Assembly: GCF_027596085.1 (NCBI RefSeq)
Contig: NC_072462.1
Span: 19,661,421-19,725,420 of the forward strand
Length of the DNA stretch: 64,000 nucleotides
Direction of reading: 5' to 3'
From: Anoplopoma fimbria
Taxonomy: Eukaryota; Chordata; Actinopteri; Perciformes; Anoplopomatidae
The notes beneath the pieces are model-generated. The model ran no database searches. It had not been told where the DNA came from and worked only from the letters and a program-made list of their open reading frames with translations. A program made the translations under genes and the position numbers. Below are positions 14,655 to 27,500 of the stretch, one piece after another. Each line of letters begins with the position of its first letter. Within the stretch, counting starts at the first letter, position 1.

Positions 14655-17600
14655 ATACAGAAGCCTTGGGGGGGACTGGCAACCCGCATTTTCCCAACTT
14701 AAGAATTTACATTCATACATATGCATATTTACCTGAAGCTCTTGCAGTTGTTTAATGTCATTTGTTGGAATGCAAAGCAACAACTACCATTCCTGTGGCA
14801 TTAATTCTCTGCATTGGCTTAACCTGACATTTCTTTTTTTAATTGTTTATATATAGGATTACATCTAGAAGAAATGCAATATTATCAAATCAAGTTAAGC
14901 CTTAAGTGTCACTATGAAGAACCAATAATTAGTCAATAACCACAGATATTATTGAGAAGGACCCTACATCAAAAGTGAAAAGATAGCATCTTTAAGGTGT
15001 CACCACACTGTTTATTCAATAGCAGTATATTCATTGGTGATAATGAAGTAGGTGCTAATAAAATGTGACTGTTTTTTTTGTGCAGTTGAAAAAAGAACAG
15101 GTGGAGGTATGACAGGTAAAAATGATCAAGGCTGTGGCGATGAGTTTAAATGAGCTTCAGAGAAAAAAAACTCTGGAAAAAGTGAGGGTGAAACTCAGGC
15201 CAGCAGCTGAGGCAAACCCTTAATATGTGGAAATACAGAAATGTGTTTGAAGGCTTTTGAGAATGTACGCTGTTGGTTAGAAGCATCTGAAAGAAAAAAA
15301 CCTAGTTTAATATCTCCTCAGCCCTTCTCTGTTGCCTCTTCATGTTTTACTTCTAATTATCACATACTGTAAAGTCTCTCTCAGGGGGAATCGTTTTTTT
15401 CTTAGTTTGAGAAGTTTGGATTCTTTTCTAAAAAAGGAGATTCTTGATCTTTTACTGTCGGCTTCGTTCTGTGTCTGATCTCATCTTACTTGTCCCTGTG
15501 TTTGACATTCTTGTGTCCTCTATTGTTTATCGTTGCCAGGCATTCTTCAGCTTTTCCAGTTAAGCTTTCTGTCACAAAGGAAGAAAAAATGATTCCCTTG
15601 GCAATTTCTCACATTTAAGTTATTCAGTGTGGTTAACAGTGGTTTTATTATTATTGTAAGAAATGACAACATAAAATGTATTAAAGGCACAACGCAAATT
15701 TCTAGCGTGAACGTTACATTGCACTCTTATAATACTGCAGGACTCATGATTGACAGTTAAAACAAATTTAAACATATTGATGCAGAAAAAACCGAGATAT
15801 TGTCTTATTTATTCCAGACATTCTAATTCCTTGTTTGAACCTGACGCCTACATTACCCACAATGCAGATTGGTGCCTATTGAGTCAGAGATTAGGGTGTG
15901 TTTTGCCATGAAGAATGTTAAAAACAAATGATATCTTTGGTTCTGTTGCTTGAATATAGATTTTTTTTCTAATCTTTTTTGCCAGAAGGTCATGATCCCT
16001 CACCGGCTTCCCACACCAAAACCCTTGCAATTAATTGTGTTCATGCGCGGATAGTTGGAAGGCTTGAATCTGCAGCGTCTCTGTGGGGATGAATAAGTGC
16101 TTTGCTTTGGGACCATCTGTGTGTTAACACAGCGAGTTAATGAGGTTTGATTGTCAATGCCAAAATAGTTGTTGAACATCTTCAAGTGAAGAAGTGAATT
16201 AAAGTGAAAGTGGGGTTGTTAAAATCATATTTTATGCATTGTAATTTAAGTTTGGTTTACGTCAACAGAAGGTCTCAGGGCACTTTACTCATGCATTTGT
16301 AAGTGGGATTGCAAAGGTAATTGATTCTTATTTTGTTTGCAAATCATTTTGACAAAATAAGATATACGCTACTTTGTGAGCATCTTCAGTTTGAAAATGT
16401 AAGAAACAGCATGGGACTTTAGATTTCATATTCCTGCTAAAAATGACAATCAGCATGTCCCAGGAGAGGTAGCAAAAGTTCTTCTCCCCCAAATGAACCA
16501 CCTTCTTAAACAAGATGCAAGCCTCATTTTGTCTTTTTGTATCCCTCCTCTGTTTGTCTTACTCATGTCTTTTCTGTCTCTGACTCTCCCCATTCTTTCT
16601 GCTCTATCCGCTGTGAGTCACTGATGTCTAGCTCTGAGGGGAGATGGGAGAAGAAAGACGACCGTGTTATTTTATGTTAACACACATTTTTATGTGCACG
16701 ATAGAGCGAGTTCATCACTGCCTGACAAAGATTTTGGAATGATATTTTGGAATGATTTTCTGGATGTGCATTTTTTAGAAGTTGTACTGCTTTGTCAACA
16801 AATGCGTTGTTAGAGAACCCATTATTATTGTTTTCTACAGAAAAATGTATTCCCCACTTTTGAGAAAGCCCTAAGGGAAGTATGAAAACTGACTAGAGCA
16901 ACAAAGATGCTCCATTGGCAAGCTAAGCAGCTCTGGGACAGCTCTGTGTCTGTGAGAGGGACAGTTTGTGCTGTGTATTTGACAGAAGAGGAATTTATAA
17001 TGAGATGGATACACCATGATGGTCATTAGACTTTTCCTCAGTTATGATTTCAGTAAGAAGTATCAAAGGTGTTTTATGGTCCTGAGGTTTGTATAATACA
17101 TATAAAAAAAAGCAGCAGCAGGAGCATGTTCAACGGCCCAAAACTCTCTGTAGTCAAAGTGAAAGGCATAACTGTGCAGGGTATTTTTTGGACACAGACT
17201 GGCATGCTGAGTTGGCGTGTGTCCAGCAAAACGTTGCGTTCCTTGGTTTTCATGCAAACAAGCCTAAAACTCAAAATAGCCTCAATTAAGGTTGTTATGT
17301 GGATAAACAATCATGAAAACCATCTCCACATCAACCTATGGAAAGTAGCAATAAAGCAAAATACACTTTACATTCATTGGCTGCAGCTCATCTTCAAATG
17401 TAGACGTTCCAATTGGGTACCATATTGTACAATACATTCTACACAATACTTATTCTTCATTCCTACAGTCAAAGCAATTGGAAAGAAAATATTCCTGTTT
17501 AAGGCTCCTTCAGACTGAAATAACTTACATTCAAAGATACAATCCATAACATAATTTCACATCCTTAAAAAAATGGGATGCCTTTTTATTTTAAGTTAAA

Positions 17601-18081
17601 TTGTTCATGTTTTAAGATGATGCTATCCTATACAATGTGCTGTATATTCTATATTTTTCTCTATTATATTTTTGCCTGGCCAACATTTGTTCACGGCCTC
17701 TCTGGGGCCATACAGTGTGTGTTTGTGTCAGTGTACTCACCAATGTACTCTCCTTTCTGATGTTTGTGTGTTCACTGTCTTAGTTGTAGTGTTTTGGTTG
17801 TATTGTTGATTTTTGTTTTGTTTTTGTCTTTACCATTACTTTAATATCTTTGTTTCGTTTCTTGTCATTCATTTTTGTATGTATTGTTTGTATTGTTAGG
17901 ACCTCCAAAAAGAAGATGGTTCATCTCAAGAGGTTTACCCTAATGAATAATCTTGTACACTCAAACAAGACACTGAAACCTTAAAATATTCTATTTACAG
18001 TCATTTAAAATCACTTAAAATCAAAAAACAAATCAGTGACTCAATAAATGAACAAAACAATAAATACATTACTGAATTGTG
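14041..18081. other. Non-coding, no gene recognised
   Basis: AT-rich DNA with an (AC)n microsatellite at about 14611-14650. Short open frames on both strands show no recognisable protein. Around 15650-15870 the text has the feel of an old repeat but I cannot assign it. Confidence 0.5.
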
Positions 18082-18294
18082 TCAACACTTCAGTTTCATC
18101 TCATATAAAGCATTTCCAGCTTGGTCCAAAGTTCCAAAATGTTCGAACTTGAAGTAGCCAGCTTCAGAATTCTGAAAAGTTTGATAACTTACGCTCCTTT
18201 GTTTAAGTATAAAGGACAGAAGGGCTACAACAATGGCTACTGGCAGTGATAACTGGAGGTAATATTTCCCCAGCATTATCACCAACTCTGTCAT
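18082..18294 (-). CDS. Candidate single-exon membrane micropeptide, 70 residues (unrecognised)
   Basis: I do not recognise this frame, but it looks more protein-like than its neighbours. It opens at an ATG in the context CACAATGA and ends at TGA. Residues 12-30 form one hydrophobic helix (core LPVAIVVALLSFIL), followed at once by KQR, then a mixed tail with spaced aromatic and acidic residues (YFKFEHFG; end KLKC). There is no cleavable signal peptide; the layout suggests a single-pass protein with an external N-terminus and cytoplasmic tail. Codons look balanced. No good splice acceptor lies just upstream on the - strand; the nearest TTTATT on the + strand that could give a poly(A) signal is near 17585. 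It may equally be chance, or an exon of an unseen gene or pseudogene. Confidence 0.25.
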   Translation of the reverse strand: MTELVIMLGKYYLQLSLPVAIVVALLSFILKQRSVSYQTFQNSEAGYFKFEHFGTLDQAGNALYEMKLKC

Positions 18295-21200
18295 TGTGAC
18301 AGTTTAAGTCGCAGTCAGGCAGAACAACTTGGAGATGGTCAATCAGATGATAGTCGTGGGCTCAATATTTTACAGTCAGCCCTCGCCGTCTCTGGGAGGA
18401 CGATGTTCACGTCTAGACAAAGTCATCACAGGCTGGCTGAGTGGAGAGGAGAGACTGATGAATCCTGACAAGGCCTGTAGGCAGCTCGTTTGATGAGCTT
18501 GCCTCTGGGAAGACGATCTCATCACCTTTCATCTGACTGTAATTAATCGGCCCTTGGAATTGGAAGAAAAATGATCTCGGTTGTGATCTTTGGTACATCT
18601 TTTGAAACTGGGATGTCTCCAGGCGAGAGACAAAGAGAAATCATGTGAAGACTACTGCGACTACGTTTGTTCAGACAATTGTTCAGCGCTGTGGCTTCCT
18701 CAGAGCTGTGAGGCTGTTCTGGTTGTGTGAGAAATAAGCGAATGTAGTGTAAACTCTTTGACGTTGAGTGCGGCCCCCTTAAATTTTTCTGATTCGAATC
18801 ATCTGTCACAGAGCCCCAAGTCAAATCATCAAGCTCACAGTCCCACTGTCAAAATGCCAGTTGTTTTTTTTTGTCTCTTCCCTCTGCGGCATTGCCCACA
18901 GAACCAGGCAAAAATAAAAGCTTAGACTGAACAGTTTTTTTTAAAAATAGACCATGTCTCAAAAGATTTAGGGTTGTGGCCACTTTGAGCATCAAAAAGA
19001 CAATACTAGCCAATCATTTAAAGCAGCCACTAGTTCTAGACATTTTTTCTTCAGAATAAAGTACTTCTTCTGCATTCATACATTGCTGTATATCATTACA
19101 CTATAATAGACTTAGTAGTACATTCATATTTCAATTAGTTTTTCATCACTTACATCACCTGTAGTTTTTTTCAGTCGGTCTGTTCATTATAATTACATTG
19201 TGGCCAATTTCTAATCTGTTCATTACGAATGAAAATAAACCGACGGGTGACTCATTTGTTGCATAGTTTTGGTGACTGTCATCTCTGCTACATGGACCAA
19301 TCAAATGACATACTTTGATGACTGACAATAAGTCAACACTTCAGTGTTCCTATATATGTTTACTTATCTTCCCTGATGTCACAAAGAGCTCACAATAGAA
19401 ATAATTGATCATAAGCGCTGCCAGTCGAGTTTGCAACTGGACCCACATTTGCCATTGGTTTGTTTTTGAATAATGACCTATAAGTAGACGATGAAGAGGC
19501 ATCTTGTTGCAAATGGCCGATAGCTATGTGGCTGCTCGTTTCACCAACTTTATAATGAGGAACTGACAAAGTAAATGAAGCAAGCACAAGCACAGCACCC
19601 TTCTGTTTACCTCCGTAACACTTTGTTATTGATTGAGGGAAAATCTATGGTTGTTTGCTGGGCTGTCTGGCGGCCCAGTGGTAAAGATGCATACTGTACA
19701 CTATGATGGCAACATCCTCAGTTAGACCTGGGTTGCATGTTATCCCCGCTTGTACTACAACACAATCCGGTGGCAGCGCCAATTGGCTTTCACAACACAA
19801 ATACACCGTACCAGAGTCAGATTGGAAACGGATCAGGACACACCTTTATAGGTGGTGTATCTTTAGTTGATTGATGTATCTTTCAGATTAAGAAACTGAA
19901 CCCATGGGCAAACATAGCAGAGTTTGTTTGAACGGTACCAAATAGGTCAGGTGTGGAAGTCAATTCACTGTGTAATATCAGTTTTCAAAATACTGTTTAT
20001 TAGAAGAACTGATGTATGCTTTTGAATATATCTTTTTGTTCCTTGAAAGAAATATCGTAGCTATTATGATTCCAGGTGTTTGGCTAGTGATATAATGTGC
20101 ATCACAGACTGTGCTGCACAATATTATTATTGCAAACAATGTATCATATCATATTGTATAACATAGCGACGTATCCAGTGTCCCCCACACTCTGCAGTTA
20201 TAATCTTTTGCTCATTACGGCTGTTTATACAGGGAACGATGCTTATGTGAAAAAAACAGCTTAAACAAATCAAATTTTCCACTGAGAAAAAAATCACAGT
20301 TGGCTACATGAAGTATTTCCATTTGACTGGTTTAATAAAAGGATGGTTCAGTGGAGCAAGCTGCAGAAATTATGAATAATTTAACCCCTGTTGGTGGTAG
20401 TAGAGAAAATTTGAAAAACTGCCACATATCTTACCGTATCGGAAGGTATAACTGTGTAAATGCGATTACATTTAATATTTGGGGCTTTTTTATACCACAT
20501 TACAAACATGACTACTCAATTTCCTCCCTGTAGTTGATGCCTCCCCAGCTGACATAATCTGCAAAGTCACTGAATCACTGGAGGCCGATTATACCGTTAA
20601 TGTGCACTGAGACGGCAGTAGTGTTTTTTTAATGGATTTACTGAAAGCAATTAAATTTACATGGCAAGTAAGACTTCTAATGTTGGATTTTGCAGTTTTA
20701 GTGAAGTGTGAGACCATCCATCAACTGGAAAACCTTAGTTCAGCCTCACCTGACAGCTATCCACCCTGCAGATGTGTCCTTGAACAGAAGAATGAGCCTC
20801 TACCAGCTCTGCAGTTGATACTGACTTGATGTCTGCACTGATCTTTTGCAGGTGAAAAAGATTAAGTGTTAAATCTGCAGCCTTTATCACCATGCACAGG
20901 TTTTAAAAGTTTAAGTTCACATACAGATACCAAACAAGCTTTTTTGCCGTGTGAAGAGCTGAGAGACTGAGGGTCAAATTGTTTCCACCTAAAGTCGGGT
21001 TGATGAGTCTGGATTGAGTGTTAAATTAGACGGGACAAGCACTTAGGGACTGATTAGACCTGTCAGCTTCACTGTCTGCCTGCGTTGAGTGACTCAGCAT
21101 GATTGAAGTGTTTGGTTTCAAATCAGGATGAGAGTTTCACTTGTGTTTATCTTTGTCAGTGGAACTTCATGTGAGGCGTTCTGTAGCAGAAGAAGGGATT

Positions 21201-21659
21201 TTACAGTTTGTGTTGCCATGCTGCTGTCCCTGCATACCTAAGTCATCAGATATGATCAGTGTCACACACAGAGCTTATAAATATATGCAACAAATTGTCT
21301 GATTTAACATATAGGAGGGGTAACATTGTTCCTTGGTTCACTATACAGTATCTTTTCAAATATTTCTGCATTTGTAGATGAACATAAAGATACTCCCATT
21401 AAAGTTGCAATAGAGTTTGATAAAATGGTTCAGGGTTTAAATGTCAAAAATGTCAGGTTATAAAGTCAGTCCCTGACAAACAAATTACCACAGGGTGAAA
21501 TACATCGAAGGGGACACTTAAAACAGACAAGAGCACAATGCAGCCACAAGAAACTTTTGGAGCTTTTTTATTATGTATTAGCCTATTGCTTGTCCTTCGT
21601 TCAGGGTTGACTGATGAAAACATACTTATTTCCTTTCTCTGAGGATTCGAGGACAAGAT
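18295..21659. other. Non-coding; one possible decayed SINE
   Basis: No gene is recognised. About 19668-19765 reads like an old tRNA-derived SINE: GGCGGCCCAGTGGTAAAGAT resembles a box A start and GGGTTGCATGTTATCCCC resembles the usual fish-SINE stretch after box B, but the match is weak. Several short open frames on the - strand, such as 18543-18824, show nothing recognisable. Confidence 0.45.
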
Positions 21660-21997
21660 TGACCACTTTTATATCTGTCCGTTAAATATAAGGCTAAAGA
21701 CAGGAGCTGGATAGCTTAGCATAGCATAAAGACTGCACCAGTCATTTCAACATATAGGTTATTTTATGAATTAAACATATAACATGCTACTTAGTGACAG
21801 TTAAAGATGCTGGTAGGTGGATTTTGTTACCTTTGGACTGTCAGCCAAGCTGTTTCCTCCTGTTTCCAGTTTTGGTTCAAAGCTAAGCTAAGCTAACCGG
21901 CTGCAGATATGAGAGCATTATCAATCTTTTCATTAACAATAACTCTTGGCGAGAAAGTGAATTGTCATATTTCCCAAAATGCCAACTATTGCTTTAA
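21660..21997. repeat. Percomorph MITE-like element (CTAAGCTAAGCTAACC family)
   Basis: The words AAGCTAAGCTAAGCTAACCG at about 21881-21900, ATATGAGAGCATTATCAATC and TTTCCCAAAATGCCAACTAT near the right end match, from memory, a very common percomorph short interspersed DNA element. The left part (AGCTTAGCATAGCATAAAGACTG near 21713-21735) belongs to it. It has no coding capacity. Boundaries are approximate. Confidence 0.65.
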
Positions 21998-24483
21998 CAA
22001 GTGTTGACTGTTTGATGGAAATTAAAGTAGTAATTGAGAAGAATAAGTCTTTATTAGCAGTTACCATCAAGCAACAGATAAGATATACAATCGGCGACAT
22101 GTACAAGATATTAAGCAAAAATAGCAAAAATGTATCCTATAATAAATATATTTTTCACACACCAATGAACAAAAATGTACAGTATCAGTATATACTTATA
22201 TATAAGTAGAGATGCAAATGACACACATATGAAATGACACACTTACAAGATTTTCAGTGTTTACACTGTTACACCGCCTTCAGCTCTGTGGGAAGCTGAC
22301 TGCTGCTTTGATTCTTATTCTTTTGATTCCTTATTACTGGATTTTTGTTGACTTTAGTGCTGCTTTGTTCAGAACATTTTATCTCCAAACAATAACCCAT
22401 ATTTAGGATGTCTTAACTATGTCGAAGTTTAAATTAATTTGCAATACTGTTTACCACAAATTGATATTACTTTAATTCAAATTAAAATGTTTATTTAATT
22501 CATGTTTATACTTAATCCATATAGTTTAACTTGCACATTTTTTTGTCAGAGATTCTCATTTTATTTTTACTTTTGTGATTATGATCGATTTTTTGCGTAT
22601 TTAATGAGCATTGTTAGGGGGAGCCTTTGTCATTGCCAACAACTGTTTCTCTGTAATTGGTGTCCATATGTAAAAAAAGAACTTGAAAATGTAACTGCTA
22701 TTTATTACCAAATAGTTATGTATGAAATGCACCAAAGGCAGGCAATCTTGTCAACATTTGTGCAGAAATGTGGTAAATCTGTTGAAATCCAACAGAATCT
22801 GGCTTAAGGGTGTCTCCAGTGATTAAAATGAGCAGCCGGTTTTCAGGTAAAATTCATTATCTAGTATAAAATCAGAACATCAGTTGGTAAAAAAAACCAA
22901 AACAAGGGAAGATAAATAAATGTAGAAATTGTAATGCTCCACTGCTCCTTTTCTCTCTCCAACTTGGCTCCACAACAAACCTTCTCTCCACACTCTCTGC
23001 CTTTCATCAGTCAGAATTTCACAGTAGGAAGAGAGAGAGAGAGAGAGAGCTCAAATCAGCCGCAACATTACTCTTTAATGGGGAATTAAACATGGTTAAA
23101 GCCCCACAACACATTTAGGAAGATTAAATATCTGCGGGGGTTCATAGCGTTGTTGTTTGAAACTAATAAATCAACAATTACTACAGCAGATACTGGTATT
23201 TCTTGCTTTCCAGAACCACCTTTAAAACCCACATAATCTACACCCACTGACACTGCATGCATGGTCGGTCCCCAGCAATTGATAACAACGCTACAAGCAA
23301 TTTCAGTCTAGATCCAGAAAAGCAAATATATCATGGCAATTTTCTTTTTTTATTTCAATGTTCTCTTGCCATATTCTCTATTTCTATTTGATTTCCCCTC
23401 TTACTCACAAGCTTGCTTGCTATTTCTATGGGGAAATGCTGTGGTATTGTTTGTGACAATTAGAAACTATAATGAGATGCAGTAAAACACAATGACAGCA
23501 GAATGGAAGCAATGCAAGAAACAGTGTTTGAGTGCTGGAGATCCATCAGTGTGGTTTCAGTCTCTGCTGGTTCTTTACAGCCGGAGAGAAGTTAGTTTTG
23601 TGTACATTTCAATACTGCAGCGATAGTTACAGTATTTATATATTTTTAAGGTCTAATCTGCACCAGGCAACTAGCCAGTCTTTGTCATCAAGGTCACTTT
23701 CCACTTGATCCCTACCCTTTGTCTCACAGGTGGTGAGCTCATTGGGACCTGGTTGCTCTTTTTCGTGAATCCAGTCAAGTAACAGGAAGTAGTGCAATTA
23801 GTCGATTAATCGCCAATTCAAGTCATTTATCAAGCAGATTTAGAGCACATTGTCTGGTTCTAGTTTATTAGATATGGTGATTAGCTGCAAACAAATCAAG
23901 CAATTTGAAAACATCACATTGGGCACTGGGAAATTCTGACAGGACTTCCTGACAGGAATATTCTGATATTGACTGTGATTGGTAATTGCAGCCCTGAAAC
24001 GCCTGCTGGTGCCTCTTTCTGGCCCGGCCTCCAGTCCATCTCCCTTTTGGAGGTTTTTTGGATAAGACCTTTGGGAAAGAGACTCAAGGGTAGACCTAAG
24101 ACACAACTCAAGGATTGAAATACTTATCTGCTCTGGGAGCTCTTAAGATCCCCCCAGAAGGGATTTGTGAAGGAAAAAGGGTCATTTGAGCTGTTCTGCC
24201 TGTCCTTTTCTGCCACTGGGACTAGGGATCAGATCTGGAATGATGTCAAGGCTGGAGGTGCTTTTCAAAGTCAGCTTCTGAGGTGTCATGATTCAATAAG
24301 TTATTTAACTTAAATAATAAAAATAAAACACTTTCAGGCTGTAAGTGATTGGTCAATATTGGGAGTGGCTGTCATCAATACACCAAATAACATGGATCTA
24401 GTGTAATAGGTAGAAATTGCACTGCTGTATTTCTCTCATTATAAGATAACGAGCGCTGACACTTGATGTTCCCGTCTTTGCAG
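21998..24483. other. Intron or upstream region of plppr1, no gene recognised
   Basis: AT-rich, with a short (GA)n run near 23030-23050. The last bases, CCCGTCTTTGCAG at 24471-24483, form a good polypyrimidine tract and splice acceptor leading into the first coding exon. Confidence 0.6.
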
Positions 24484-24593
24484 AGTGAGCTGCCGTGAAT
24501 CCCGAGAGGAGAAGTCTCCCGACAGGAGACAAGATGGCGTCCAACAACACCCTGCGCAGCTACTCCATCATCCCATGTTTCATCTTTGTAGAG
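24484..24593 (+). CDS. plppr1: plppr1 first coding exon with 50 bases of 5' UTR
   Basis: It follows the acceptor TTTGCAG. The ATG at 24534 has a strong context (A at -3, G at +4) and no upstream ATG occurs in the visible leader. Residues 1-20 begin MASNNTLRSYSIIPCFIFVE, close to the mammalian PLPPR1 start. The donor is GAG followed by GTGAGAG. Because the exon starts at an acceptor, at least one more untranslated exon must lie upstream. Confidence 0.95.
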
Positions 24594-27500
24594 GTGAGAG
24601 GCTGTGTGTGAATTTGAATCCTGGTGTCAGGGTGGGGGTGGGGGAAATGTAGATGATGAGTTTGTCTGTGTTTGTCTGTAGAGTGACAGTTTAACCATTA
24701 GCAAATGACCTCCTCGGGTAAAATTATACACAGCTAACCAGAGCGTAAAGTGTTGGAATGAGTGGAAAGCAGAGAGAGAGAGTGTGTGTGTGTGTGTGTG
24801 TGTGTAAGAAGTGTTCTGCTCCTCCATATTTAATTACCATGTCAGCTGAAAGTCCTTAATCAGAGAGATGTCTCAGGACGCCTTCCATTACTCTCTCCTC
24901 TCGCTCTTTTACACTCACACTCGCACTTCTCTGAGGAAATATCCTGAATAACTGTCTCAGATGAGTTCACGCCTCCTCTTTTATCTCATGCTTTCTTCCT
25001 CACTGACCTTTTGTGTCACATTTTCCGACAGCCTCCCACCATAAGACTCTTTCTCACTCTAAATGAATATAATTGTCAGACTAAGTCCTCCAAGATAAGT
25101 GAAATGTGACTTTGTGTCCTGTTTGATTCATGATGTTCTTTCTACCTTGCTGCTTTTTGAGGAGCTACATGGGATATTACCTATTTCTTGCCTCGGTACT
25201 TCTTATCTAAGAATCACACTTCTTTTCACTCCTGAGACATTAACTCAAGACACCCCCAGCTATTGATTAGTCAGATATCAATCATTTTAAATGGAGCTTT
25301 GTGTCGCTGAACAAGGAGAGATGGCAAAAAATGTGCCTTTACATTTGAGATCATTGTTCACTCTGATTTTAGCTCGACACCTTAAAATGTAACTTTGCAC
25401 ATAACAGGCGGATGAGCGAGGGAAATCAGTTTTTGACAGATTGCAAGTTTAGCAGCATGCAGTTATGAGCTATACAAATGACTAAGGAGCAGCAGACCCT
25501 CCTGTATGCAGTCTGGTATTAGACATGAACTAAAAATACTGGCTCATGTTGCTTGGTCTATTCTTATTTATTTTTTTCAGAATAAAACAGACATAATATG
25601 CTATGATTGCTATATTTCAAATCCCACTTGTGTCAATTGAAATGTCACTTTTACTCCCACGCAGCCAGACTTTAAGTTAGAGCATGTGGGAAATTCCCCT
25701 GTGCAGCATCTGTTAATATAAAGAAAAACACATATAATACAGACACATTTCAAGCATAATCCTCCTGTAATTTTTACATTATTTTTTATTGTGAGACACT
25801 ATTCATCACCAAGTGTTTGATCTTCTATAGACACGCTGTTGGACAGCCATTGTTATCATTGTACAGCAGTTTTCTCATTTATGGCTTTCAAGTGTCTTGG
25901 CTGGAGCTCAGCGTGAAATGCTCAGTTGGACATTGCTAATCACAGCTGTGCAATTTGTTTAATTAGGATGTGTAACTAGAGGGGGGATAATGGGTAACTG
26001 ATTATTATGTTGGTGACAACATCCACACTTGAACATCTATGTGGTTCACTCTATATTGTGGATCTTTATGCAGTAGTGCTGGAAACACCAGACCTTAGTG
26101 GTGTTGTGATTTAAAATTGGGTCGGATTATAATGGCCTTTTTGTTCTGGAAAAACAACATGCTTTCACGATCATTTGAGTTTGGTTAAAAATATGAACAA
26201 TACATTGTCCAGTTTCCTAATTATTCCCCTAATTTGGAATTTGCACATTGCATTTCATAATAGTGTAACATTGAATCAGTTTGAGCTGTCAGTCTGCAAA
26301 ATGCCCCCGCTGTTTATAAAGAAACCGTCAGCTAATCAGCTTATGATGATCAGGTTTTGTGTCAAAATTTGTTTCGGAGACTTCACTGTTACCATAGCGA
26401 CGTGTGCATCAAAGTTGTTCATCGTTGGTAGTAAGACCAGAATAATGACTGTAATGTTGCTTAATCACATCATTGAGTAATCACTGCAGAGGATGAGCCA
26501 AGGAAAATGTTGAGAGTGTCATTCACAATACTTAATAGGATTACCCCCACCTCTTTATTGAGTACAGTTGTATACCTTTGCCTTTTTCAGAACCTTATTT
26601 GTCGTATTAATTTGAATCTGGCATTGAATATGAGAAAAACGGTTGTATAATGTCTCGTGTGCCTCTGTCACGACTCCTCGAAAGTCTGAAAAATAACAAA
26701 GATGATCTCATCAAGGCTTGGGCTTGGAGACAACACATTTTTTAGCAGAAAGCCATTCTCCATAGGCACATGTTGCCAAACAGAAAGATACTGATTCAAA
26801 ACTTTCAAGACAAAATGTTCTAACAGTTCCTGTTTCAACTGGAGTGAGGAAAGTCCGTCCCAAAGTTTGCTGCTGTATTTTAACAGCTAAAACGAAGGGT
26901 GCTTCATTCAGCTGTTTGCCAGGGAGGGTCTAATATAACGCAAGGGTTAGTGCATTGTGGGAAATGTAGGATAGAGTATTTTGCTTGAATAACCATACTT
27001 GAGATTAAAAGTCAGGATATTGTGACCTGTACGGCTTCAACTCCTTTTAAATCAATGTCTTAATCTATAACTTTATTGAAGTTTAATACTGAATTGCAGG
27101 AGCTTAGCTTTAATCTGGCTGGAATCAAGTTTTACAATATATGTACGTATATAAAGTACATAGACACAATTATGTAATGACTGCAGTGTGTACCACTATG
27201 TTTGACATCATTCAAAACTATTCAAATTTGTAGTACAACGATTTCAATTGCTAATTTAAATGTTTTTTTAAATAATTTCAATCACTTTGGTGATCGAAAT
27301 GATTTATGATTAATTTGTACAGCGATTGTGTAAAATTATATCACAATAGGACACCACTGAAGTTCATAAATGACACCTTAGCACTGTCTCTTAGCCCTGT
27401 GATGTTCAAGTTAAAAAATAGTTCCCAAAATGTTTTTTTCCTTGACACAATTTATTGACTTTCAGGATCTATGTGAAATGCACATGAAAGCAAAAGACAG

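Noticed and set aside
26930..27060. Possible MITE (words such as GTGCATTGTGGGAAATGTAGG)
   Set aside because: Only one familiar word was found and no ends or second copy could be seen.
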